Positions 1-7,136 of a stretch of DNA of 64,000 bases are shown piece after piece. Position 1 is the stretch's first letter; each line of letters begins with the position of its first letter. The translations under genes and the position numbers were made by a program. This stretch comes from Halomonas sp. CH40. GTDB lineage: Bacteria > Pseudomonadota > Gammaproteobacteria > Pseudomonadales > Halomonadaceae. The notes beneath the pieces are model-generated. The model did not search any database, was not told where the DNA came from, and saw nothing but the letters and a program-made list of their open reading frames with translations. The stretch covers positions 2,728,001-2,792,000 of the forward strand of contig CP112982.1 of NCBI GenBank assembly GCA_041875495.1, written 5' to 3'.

Positions 1-1
1 T

Positions 2-712
2 ATTGATGCCACTACCTTCGGGCGCACCATGCTGGCAACCTCGCTGGTGATGATCGCCATGGCAGCCGCCACCTTTGCGGTGGCCAAACTGCTGGCCCGG
101 GACTGGCGTGTGCTACTGGCCCCGATGATGTACCCCAATACCGGCAACATGGGGCTGCCCGTGGTGCTTTACGCCTTCGGCAGCGCGGGGTTTGCCTACG
201 GCATTACCGTCATGGTGACGGTATCACTGTTTCAGTTTACCCTGGGTAGCCTGCTCGGTAGCCAGGGTAACCCACTGAAGACCTTGGCCAAAACTCCGAC
301 GGTCTATGCCATTGTCATCGCGATGACGCTGCTTTTGACAGATACGTCGCTGCCACTCTGGCTAGCCAACAGTGTCGATTTGATGTCTGGTTTCACCGTA
401 CCTCTGATGCTGATCACGCTGGGAGTGTCGCTGGCCAGCATTCAGGTTAAGAGTCTGCGCTCCGGTGTTCGCTTCAGCCTGATACGTATACCTCTAGCGG
501 CGGTGATCGCCTGGGCCATCGGTTACCTGCTCCAGCTGCCCACCCTGGCACACAGCATCTTGATTCTGCAGATGAGCATGCCAGTCGCAGTGTTTAATTA
601 CCTGTTTGCCCAACGCGCCAAACGTGAGCCTGGGTACGTGGCAAGCCTGGTATTCTGCTCAACCCTGATGGCGTTACTCTACCTGCCGATTCTGCTGGCT
701 TTATTGATGTAG
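2..712 (+). CDS. AEC-family permease, C-terminal part (5' end outside window)
   Basis: The reading frame is open from base 2, upstream of the first internal ATG at 29, so the gene is cut by the window edge. What remains (about 237 residues against a usual 300-320) is a hydrophobic inner-membrane protein with roughly six membrane segments. The Asn-Thr-Gly-Asn-Met-Gly-Leu-Pro turn soon after the start is the conserved motif of the auxin efflux carrier (AEC, Mem_trans) family, and the second half carries the matching Thr-Leu-Gly-Val-Ser-Leu helix. Bacterial members move organic anions such as malate or malonate; the substrate here cannot be told. It ends 72 bp before the next gene's start and could share its transcript. 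Confidence 0.8.
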   Translation: MDATTFGRTMLATSLVMIAMAAATFAVAKLLARDWRVLLAPMMYPNTGNMGLPVVLYAFGSAGFAYGITVMVTVSLFQFTLGSLLGSQGNPLKTLAKTPTVYAIVIAMTLLLTDTSLPLWLANSVDLMSGFTVPLMLITLGVSLASIQVKSLRSGVRFSLIRIPLAAVIAWAIGYLLQLPTLAHSILILQMSMPVAVFNYLFAQRAKREPGYVASLVFCSTLMALLYLPILLALLM

Positions 713-784
713 TGACAACAGCCGTTGAAGCCATCCTGTCTATCCCTGCTAGGCTATAAAGACTGTTCTGGAGGGAGAATCAAC

Positions 785-2002
785 GTGGCCATTTTTCATT
801 GCTTGCCTTTGGGCAGGCGTATAACCAGCATCCTTCTTGCCCTCATAGGCGCCCTGGCCATTAATGCGGCGGCCTATGCCCAATCCTCGCTCAGCGTTAC
901 CACCCAGCATTTTACGCTGAACATTGAGCGCGTGGCCCATGGGTTGAATCACCCCTGGTCGCTCGCCTTCCTGCCGGATGGCCGCTATCTGGTCAGCCAA
1001 CGCTCAGGGGAGCTTGTGCTGATTGATCAACAAGGCAACCAGCAAACCCTGACAGGCATGCCCAACGTAAGCACCCAGGGCCAGGGCGGCTTGCTGGATA
1101 TTACCCTTCACTCAAGCTTTGGGCAGGCGGATGGCCAAAACGACTGGATCTACTTCACCTGGAGTAAACCTGAGGGCAACCAGAGCCGAACAGCCCTCTC
1201 TCGAGCCAAGTGGCAGGGGGATTCAATTGGGGCCGTTGAACATCTTTTTGAACAGGATCGTGCCTCTGCGCCCGGACGCCATTACGGTTCTCGCCTGGCC
1301 TGGCTTGAAGATGGCACCCTCTTGATGAGCATTGGCGATCGCGGACGTGACCCGAGCCGCGCTCAGGCCCGAGATGATCATGCTGGCTCAACCCTGCGCC
1401 TGACCGATACCGGTGGCGTACCTGACGATAATCCCTTCATTGACGACCCCAGTACGCTGGATGAAATCTATACCCTGGGCAACCGCAACATCCAAGGCTT
1501 AACGGTTCTCAGCAACGGCGACCCCTGGGCAACCGAACATGGCCCACGCACCGGTGACGAACTCAATCAATTGCTGGCAGGTGAAAATTACGGCTGGCCA
1601 AGGGTCAGCCGAGGCAACGACTACACCACCAATCAACCCATTGGTGAGGACTCACTTCCCGGTATGCGCAACCCTGTGCATGTTTTTCAGGGCCGTTTCG
1701 CGCCATCAGGGTTAACGCAAGTGACGTCTGATACTTTCTCGGAATGGCAGGGCCAGTTGCTTGCCGGGGGGCTAGCCAGCCAGCAGCTTATTCGCCTGGC
1801 ACTGGCCAATGGTGAACAAAGCCATTCTGAGAACCAAGGTGACATCACTGATAACAACGCAGAAATTATCGCCCGCGAAGTCGTTTTAAACGGGGAACTG
1901 GGTCGCCTTCGTGACATTCGCCAGGCCCCCGACGGTGCACTCTATTTGTTGACAGATGCCCCGCAGGGAAGCTTGTACCGTTTAAATAGACAGCAGCCCT
2001 AA
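785..2002 (+). CDS. Exported PQQ-dependent sugar dehydrogenase-like protein (YliI/Gdh-B family)
   Basis: A 405-residue secreted six-bladed beta-propeller of the soluble glucose dehydrogenase family, which oxidises aldose sugars with PQQ in the periplasm. I chose the GTG at 785 rather than the in-frame ATG at 725: GGAGGG lies at 770-775, nine bases upstream, and the GTG start gives a clean signal peptide (Arg-Arg, hydrophobic core, Ala-Tyr-Ala cleavage near residue 32). Family signatures seen are HPWSLAFLPDG, the catalytic-His region GRHYGSR (His about 166), the MSIGDRG calcium/PQQ loop, GNRNIQGL and EHGPRTGDELN. No PQQ synthesis genes are in the window. The substrate is unknown, as for most YliI-like proteins. 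Confidence 0.85.
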   Translation: MAIFHCLPLGRRITSILLALIGALAINAAAYAQSSLSVTTQHFTLNIERVAHGLNHPWSLAFLPDGRYLVSQRSGELVLIDQQGNQQTLTGMPNVSTQGQGGLLDITLHSSFGQADGQNDWIYFTWSKPEGNQSRTALSRAKWQGDSIGAVEHLFEQDRASAPGRHYGSRLAWLEDGTLLMSIGDRGRDPSRAQARDDHAGSTLRLTDTGGVPDDNPFIDDPSTLDEIYTLGNRNIQGLTVLSNGDPWATEHGPRTGDELNQLLAGENYGWPRVSRGNDYTTNQPIGEDSLPGMRNPVHVFQGRFAPSGLTQVTSDTFSEWQGQLLAGGLASQQLIRLALANGEQSHSENQGDITDNNAEIIAREVVLNGELGRLRDIRQAPDGALYLLTDAPQGSLYRLNRQQP

Positions 2003-2343
2003 ACTGTTAATCACCGTAAAAAGTACGTAGGGTTTCGGTCAGATGTTGTTGAACAACCTCTGTAATCTGACATCGACACCTCATCCATGTATAATTGCAC
2101 GTGATAGAAATTACGCTTTTATCCATTTTTTAATTAATAATAGCTCTTGAGCAAGCACTATTTGCACACAGCAAGCCTTGAAAAGTATTACCTGTATTCA
2201 ACATTTTTCACCGCAGGCTTGATAGCGATCACACCACATCAACACGGCAGTACGCTTTACACAGCTGATCGCCAGGCCAGTCAAGCTGATTGGCGTTGAT
2301 ATTTCGCCATGATATTTGTCATTGACAAAAGAAGGAGTCTCGC
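2003..2343. other. Intergenic region, 341 bp, with a strong promoter
   Basis: No ORF with coding character is present. It holds a small dyad around 2038-2070 (GTCAGAT ... ATCTGAC enclosing a GTTGTT/AACAAC arm) and a near-consensus sigma-70 promoter at 2067-2095. The remaining ~240 bases before the stress-protein gene are AT-rich near 2120-2150. I found no convincing intrinsic terminator for the upstream dehydrogenase gene. Confidence 0.6.
2067..2095 (+). promoter_or_regulatory. Sigma-70 promoter CTGACA-N17-TATAAT
   Basis: The -35 hexamer CTGACA (2067-2072, five of six consensus) is 17 bases from a perfect -10 TATAAT (2090-2095). Transcription would begin near 2102 and run towards the universal stress protein gene, giving a leader of about 240 nt, or alternatively producing a small RNA. 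No terminator was seen between it and the gene, so a long leader is the simpler reading. Confidence 0.6.
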
Positions 2344-2769
2344 ATGTTCAAGCACATCATGGTTCCCGTCGACCTCGCCCACATCGAGGTACTTGAACCC
2401 TCGCTGAAAGTCGTGGCCGATACGGCCAAACACTACGATGCTTCCATCACTTACGTTGGGGTCACTTCCACGGCGCCTAACAGCGTGGCAAGAACGCCAG
2501 ACGAGTATCAGCAAAAGCTTGAAGCTTTCGCTCAAAAACGTCATAGCGTTCACGGTCAGCCGGTCACTGCCAAGGTGTATAGCTCCACTGACCCAGTCGC
2601 AAATGTGGATGACATTCTGGTGAAATCCATTGATGAACTCGGTATTGATCTTGTCATCATGGCAACGCACCTTCCGCGCCACCTGGATGCTGTCATGCCT
2701 TCCCACGGTGGCAAGGTGGCAACCCATACCGATGCGTCTGTTTTCCTGGTACGCCCGACTGAATCGTGA
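2344..2769 (+). CDS. Universal stress protein (UspA family, UspF/G-like)
   Basis: A 141-residue cytosolic protein beginning MFKHIMVPVDLAH, the beta-1/switch strand of the Usp fold, with the second Asp-Leu-Val-Ile-Met-Ala-Thr-His strand near residue 103 and a C-terminal Ser-Val-Phe-Leu-Val-Arg strand. The ATP-binding consensus G-x2-G-x9-G-[ST] is not clearly kept: the region reads PSHGGKVATHTDAS. The start is fixed by GAAGGAG seven to eight bases upstream. It precedes the first BCCT transporter by 70 bp on the same strand with no terminator, so co-transcription is likely. In Halomonas elongata a Usp protein (TeaD) is encoded with and regulates the ectoine transporter TeaABC; a similar role towards the BCCTs is inference. 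Confidence 0.85.
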   Translation: MFKHIMVPVDLAHIEVLEPSLKVVADTAKHYDASITYVGVTSTAPNSVARTPDEYQQKLEAFAQKRHSVHGQPVTAKVYSSTDPVANVDDILVKSIDELGIDLVIMATHLPRHLDAVMPSHGGKVATHTDASVFLVRPTES

Positions 2770-2839
2770 GCCCGTTTTTCAACGCCTCCTTGTGATGCGC
2801 AAAACTGGCCAGCCACAATAACCTTGACGGAGATGTCCA

Positions 2840-4495
2840 ATGGACAATAACTCTCAGCGTCCGGATGACTATACGCCGGCACCTTCGGAGGGCATTCCCG
2901 CTCCGGAAGGTGCGGCGAATCTGATTGATACCGATTACGTGATCGGTCAGGACAACATCACCGCCTCGCCGATGGGCTTTAATATTGACCTGCACGGCAA
3001 GGTATTCACTATCTCATCTTTGTTGATAGTACTGTTCGTGGTGTTGACCCTGGCACTTCAGGAACAGATTGCCCCGATATATGATGCGGTCTTCAACTTC
3101 TTGACCGGCAACCTGGCCTGGTTCTTTATTCTAGCGGCCAATATCTTTGTTATTCTCTGCCTTTTCCTGGTTGTCTCGCCATTAGGTAAAATCCGCATTG
3201 GCGGCGCGGCTGCCAAGCCGGACTTTACCTATATGGGCTGGTTTTCCATGCTGTTTGCTGCCGGCATGGGTATCGGCCTGATGTTCTATGGGGTCAGCGA
3301 GCCATTGACGCATTTTGGTACTGCGTTCGACGGCAGTGACTGGGCACCACTCGGCGGCGCCGTGGGTGACTTTGAAGGCAACGAAGCAGGCTCAGTTGCA
3401 GTGGGCATGGCGGCCACCATCTTCCACTGGGGCTTACACCCCTGGGCAATCTATTCCGTTGTTGCGCTGTCGCTGGCGCTGTTTGCCTTCAATAAAGGTC
3501 TGCCACTTTCCATGCGTTCGGTGTTCTATCCGATTCTGGGCGAGCGCGTCTGGGGCTGGCCAGGACATATCATCGATATTCTGGCAGTGTTTGCCACCCT
3601 GTTTGGCCTGGCAACTTCACTGGGGATAGGCGCTTCACAGGCCGCAGCAGGCCTCACCTATCTGTTTGGCGCGCCAGAAAGCGATATCACCATGATATTG
3701 CTGATTATCGGGATCACCATTATCGCTATCGCCTCCATCCTTGCCGGGGTGGATAAAGGTGTACAGCTGCTCTCAAAAATCAATATCGGCTTGGCGGCTG
3801 CCCTGCTGTTCTTTGTGATTGGCGTAGGGCCTACCCTGATCATCGCCACCGGGTTCTTCGAAAACCTGATGAGCTATGTGGTGAATCTGCCAGCACTCTC
3901 TAACCCCTTCGGCCGTGAAGATGCCAACTTCAGCCAAGGCTGGACAGCCTTCTACTGGGCCTGGTGGATTTCCTGGTCTCCGTACGTTGGCATGTTTATC
4001 GCCCGGGTATCCCGTGGCCGTACCGTGCGTGAGTTCATCATCTCAGTGCTCCTGGTACCTTCCACCGTGTCGATTCTGTGGATGACCGCCTTTGGTGGCA
4101 CCGCCATTGATCAGTATCTGTCTCAAGGTATTGAGGCCGTGCGCGATGCCGGTCTGGAGCTGCAACTATTTGTCATGCTGGAACAGCTGCCGCTGTCGAA
4201 CATCACTTCCTTTATTGCCATTGTATTGGTAATTGTCTTCTTTGTGACCTCGTCGGATTCCGGTTCGCTGGTTATCGATTCAATCACCGCAGGCGGTAAG
4301 GTCGACGCTCCCAAACCACAGCGTGTGTTCTGGGCGATCATCGAAGGCACTATCGCCATTGCCCTACTGCTGGGTGGCGGCTTGACTGCCCTGCAGACGA
4401 TGGCGGTCTCTACTGGCTTCCCGTTCACGATCATTCTTTTGGTGGCTTGTTACGCCATTATCAAAGGCTTGATGAGTGAACCCAAAGCCGTCTGA
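2840..4495 (+). CDS. BCCT-family betaine/choline/carnitine transporter, copy 1
   Basis: A 551-residue, 12-helix inner-membrane secondary transporter. Seen are the glycine-rich stretch AAGMGIGLMFYG of helix 3, the helix-4 aromatic box residues in HWGLHPWAIY (equivalent to Trp189, Trp194 and Tyr197 of Corynebacterium BetP) and the helix-8 signature WAWWISWSPYVG followed by SRGRTVREF. These predict sodium-coupled uptake of a quaternary-ammonium compatible solute such as glycine betaine, choline or carnitine. The ~55-residue N-tail is acidic and Pro-rich. The C-tail ends about ten residues after the last helix, so the long basic osmosensing tail of BetP is absent. The start follows GACGGAGATG. 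The gene downstream is a close paralogue. Confidence 0.93.
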   Translation: MDNNSQRPDDYTPAPSEGIPAPEGAANLIDTDYVIGQDNITASPMGFNIDLHGKVFTISSLLIVLFVVLTLALQEQIAPIYDAVFNFLTGNLAWFFILAANIFVILCLFLVVSPLGKIRIGGAAAKPDFTYMGWFSMLFAAGMGIGLMFYGVSEPLTHFGTAFDGSDWAPLGGAVGDFEGNEAGSVAVGMAATIFHWGLHPWAIYSVVALSLALFAFNKGLPLSMRSVFYPILGERVWGWPGHIIDILAVFATLFGLATSLGIGASQAAAGLTYLFGAPESDITMILLIIGITIIAIASILAGVDKGVQLLSKINIGLAAALLFFVIGVGPTLIIATGFFENLMSYVVNLPALSNPFGREDANFSQGWTAFYWAWWISWSPYVGMFIARVSRGRTVREFIISVLLVPSTVSILWMTAFGGTAIDQYLSQGIEAVRDAGLELQLFVMLEQLPLSNITSFIAIVLVIVFFVTSSDSGSLVIDSITAGGKVDAPKPQRVFWAIIEGTIAIALLLGGGLTALQTMAVSTGFPFTIILLVACYAIIKGLMSEPKAV

Positions 4496-4521
4496 TCAAG
4501 CGGACAGCACTATAAGAGTGG

Positions 4522-4550
4522 GAGCAGCCTCAGGGCTGCTCTTCTTTTTT
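4522..4550 (+). terminator. Intrinsic terminator after BCCT copy 1
   Basis: An 8-bp stem GAGCAGCC/GGCTGCTC with a TCAG loop is followed by a T-rich tract ending in six T. It lies 27 bp past the transporter stop and separates the two BCCT genes into different transcripts, unless readthrough occurs. Confidence 0.85.
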
Positions 4551-4654
4551 GGTGCTTTCACCTAGTTTTCTATCGTTTACGGTAGAAATTCGCGAGTGCT
4601 GTATTATCCAAGTTGCAACGCTCATTCATTACCCACCTATGACGGAGACGTCCT

Positions 4655-6301
4655 GTGGACTCAAACTCTCAACGTCCGGACGATAAAAATTCGGAGGGTG
4701 TTCCTGCCCCCGATGGCCCTGCCAATCTCATCGATACCGATTATGTGATCGGCCAGGATAACCTGACAGCCTCGCCAATGGGGTTCAATATTGACCTGCA
4801 TGGCAAGGTATTCACCATCTCATCCTTGGTGATTGTTCTTTTTGTCGTGCTTACCCTGGCATTACAGGATCAGATTTCACCCATTTATGATGTGGTTTTC
4901 AATTATCTGACCACCAATCTTGCCTGGTTCTTCATTTTTGCAGCCAACATCTTTGTTCTGCTCTGCCTGTTTCTGATTGTCTCGCCGTTCGGTAAAATCC
5001 GCATTGGTGGCGCGAACGCCAAGCCGGACTTTACCTATGCAGGCTGGTTTTCCATGCTGTTTGCTGCGGGTATGGGCATTGGCCTGATGTTTTTCGGCGT
5101 CAACGAGCCGCTTGCCCACTTTGGCACCTCCTTTGATGGCAGCAACTGGGCGCCGCTGGGTGGCGCAACGGGCGAGTTTGAAGGCGATGCGGCAGGTTCA
5201 GCGGCACTTGGCATGGCGGCCACCATCTTCCACTGGGGCCTACATCCCTGGGCGATCTACGCGGTTGTCGCCTTGTCCCTGGCCTTGTTTGCTTTCAACA
5301 AAGGCCTGCCGCTGTCCATGCGCTCGGTGTTTTACCCGATTCTGGGTGAGCGTGTTTGGGGCTGGCCGGGGCATATCATTGATATCCTTGCCGTATTTGC
5401 GACGCTCTTTGGTCTGGCAACCTCTCTTGGCCTGGGCGCCACCCAGGCAGCAGCGGGTCTGACCTACCTGTTCGACGCTCCCGAAGGTGATGTCACCATG
5501 ATATTGCTGATCATCGGGATTACCATTATCGCCATTGCCTCCATCCTTGCCGGGGTAGAGAAAGGCGTTCAGCTGTTATCAAAAATCAACATCGTCATGG
5601 CAGCGGGCCTGCTGTTCTTTGTTATCGCCGTAGGGCCGACACTACTGATTGTCACAGGTTTTTTCGATAACCTGCTGAACTATGTGGTTCATCTGCCTGC
5701 CCTTTCCAACCCCTTTGGCCGTGAAGATGCCAACTTTAGCCAGGGCTGGACAGCCTTCTACTGGGCATGGTGGATTTCCTGGTCTCCGTATGTCGGCATG
5801 TTTATCGCTCGGGTATCTCGTGGACGCACCGTACGTGAATTCCTGGTTGCGGTTCTTCTAGTGCCATCGATTGTATCCGTACTGTGGATGACCACCTTTG
5901 GTGGGACAGCTATCGATCAATACCTGTCTCAAGGTATTGAGGCGGTGCGTGACGCTGGCGTCGACCTTCAGTTGTTTATCATGCTTGAACAACTGCCGCT
6001 GTCGAACATCACCTCATTTCTTGCCATCGTGCTGGTCATTGTCTTCTTCGTCACCTCGTCGGATTCCGGCTCGCTGGTGATTGACTCAATTACCGCAGGC
6101 GGTAAGGTCGATGCTCCCAAACCACAGCGTGTGTTCTGGGCCATCATTGAAGGCACCATTGCTATTGCCCTGTTGTTGGGTGGCGGTTTGACGGCTTTGC
6201 AGACCATGTCGGTCTCTACCGGCTTCCCGTTCACTATCATTCTGCTGGTGGCCTGTTATGCAATCATCAAAGGCTTGATGAGCGAACCCAAGCCAGCCTG
6301 A
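4655..6301 (+). CDS. BCCT-family betaine/choline/carnitine transporter, copy 2
   Basis: A 548-residue paralogue of the preceding gene, nearly identical through most helices, with the same helix-4 aromatic box (HWGLHPWAIY) and helix-8 WAWWISW motif. Differences cluster in the N-tail (six residues after QRPDD are shortened) and in helix 3 (LMFFGVNEP against LMFYGVSEP) and some loops, so affinity or substrate could differ. The start is a GTG at 4655 with GGAGA seven bases upstream, whereas copy 1 uses ATG. The 159-bp gap holds the copy 1 terminator and an AT-rich TATTAT at 4602-4607 as a possible -10 element, so the gene probably has its own promoter. Confidence 0.93.
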   Translation: MDSNSQRPDDKNSEGVPAPDGPANLIDTDYVIGQDNLTASPMGFNIDLHGKVFTISSLVIVLFVVLTLALQDQISPIYDVVFNYLTTNLAWFFIFAANIFVLLCLFLIVSPFGKIRIGGANAKPDFTYAGWFSMLFAAGMGIGLMFFGVNEPLAHFGTSFDGSNWAPLGGATGEFEGDAAGSAALGMAATIFHWGLHPWAIYAVVALSLALFAFNKGLPLSMRSVFYPILGERVWGWPGHIIDILAVFATLFGLATSLGLGATQAAAGLTYLFDAPEGDVTMILLIIGITIIAIASILAGVEKGVQLLSKINIVMAAGLLFFVIAVGPTLLIVTGFFDNLLNYVVHLPALSNPFGREDANFSQGWTAFYWAWWISWSPYVGMFIARVSRGRTVREFLVAVLLVPSIVSVLWMTTFGGTAIDQYLSQGIEAVRDAGVDLQLFIMLEQLPLSNITSFLAIVLVIVFFVTSSDSGSLVIDSITAGGKVDAPKPQRVFWAIIEGTIAIALLLGGGLTALQTMSVSTGFPFTIILLVACYAIIKGLMSEPKPA

Positions 6302-6323
6302 TAGATACCCCTATCAGCATGTT

Positions 6324-6351
6324 AAAGGGCAGCCCTCGGGCTGCCCTTTTT
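6324..6351 (+). terminator. Intrinsic terminator after BCCT copy 2
   Basis: A 9-bp GC-rich stem GGGCAGCCC/GGGCTGCCC, extended by A-T pairs, has a minimal loop and is followed by TTTTT. It sits 23 bp after the stop. The A tract on its 5' side could also make it work for the convergent minus-strand gene. Confidence 0.85.
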
Positions 6352-6410
6352 ATTGGAATAGCGTTACTTATTGGAATCGCGTTACCAGTGCCTTGGCCAA
6401 GATTAACCGG

Positions 6411-7136
6411 TCAGGTCCAGAGATCGCGCAGCGGCGTTTCCGGTTGGTAATGGTGGGCAATCTGTGCCTGTAACAGTTCCGCTGTGGCCAACGCATCCAC
6501 CAGCGCATGATGCCCTTGATAGGCGGGCAGGCCGTAACGTTGGCGGCTGGCATTCAGGCGAATGGACACCGGTGGACGACCCAGCCAGCGGCGAAAGCGC
6601 GCCCACAGTGACTGACGATGCAAACGCGCTTCCAGCGACATGGTATCAATCATTGGGAAAAGCACGCTTTCTCCGCGACGTGCCTTGACGGCCGCATCCA
6701 GAAATGGTCGCTCGATATGACGAAAATGGACAACGACCAGACGGCCCGCCAGGGCATCCAAGAGGTCATTCAGCACCTCGTTGAGATCCGGTGCGTGAGC
6801 AATTTCCGAATGGGTAATATGATGAAAGGCAATCGACTCTTCTGCCAGTGGGCGCGGTGGCTTGATCACCCAGTAACGGCGCTTAGCCAGCAGAATCCTG
6901 TTCATGTCAAAGGGTACAATGCCAATACTGACAATCGCGTGTCGGCGCTCATCCAGACCGGTGGTTTCCATATCCAGTGCCACCATGGGCACCTGAGCAA
7001 TCGGCGTATCGCCGCTGGGCATAGGAGTCTGAAAAAAACGCTGAATGGCAGGATCACGAACCTGCTGGCCACGCTGGTTTAGGTAGGCACTCCAATCCGA
7101 CTGAACGATCTTCTTGCGTGGACGTATCATCACCAT
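6411..7136 (-). CDS. DnaQ-like 3'-5' exonuclease (DEDDh family)
   Basis: A 241-residue cytosolic exonuclease resembling the epsilon subunit of DNA polymerase III. The Exo I motif LDMETTGLD (about residues 55-63), a following Exo II Asp, and the Exo III motif HHALVDALATAE with the general-base His near 218 are all present, so it should be active. It is longer than a free-standing epsilon domain only by an N-terminal basic segment, and lacks a recognisable polymerase-binding tail, so a role in RNA or nucleotide turnover is as likely as proofreading. Its ATG overlaps the stop of the upstream gene by one base (TAATG), which implies translational coupling. Confidence 0.8.
   Translation of the reverse strand: MVMIRPRKKIVQSDWSAYLNQRGQQVRDPAIQRFFQTPMPSGDTPIAQVPMVALDMETTGLDERRHAIVSIGIVPFDMNRILLAKRRYWVIKPPRPLAEESIAFHHITHSEIAHAPDLNEVLNDLLDALAGRLVVVHFRHIERPFLDAAVKARRGESVLFPMIDTMSLEARLHRQSLWARFRRWLGRPPVSIRLNASRQRYGLPAYQGHHALVDALATAELLQAQIAHHYQPETPLRDLWT

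Noticed and set aside
2840..6301. Possible assembly duplication of the BCCT gene
   Set aside because: The copies differ at many positions, have different start codons, N-tails and terminators, so they are real paralogues.
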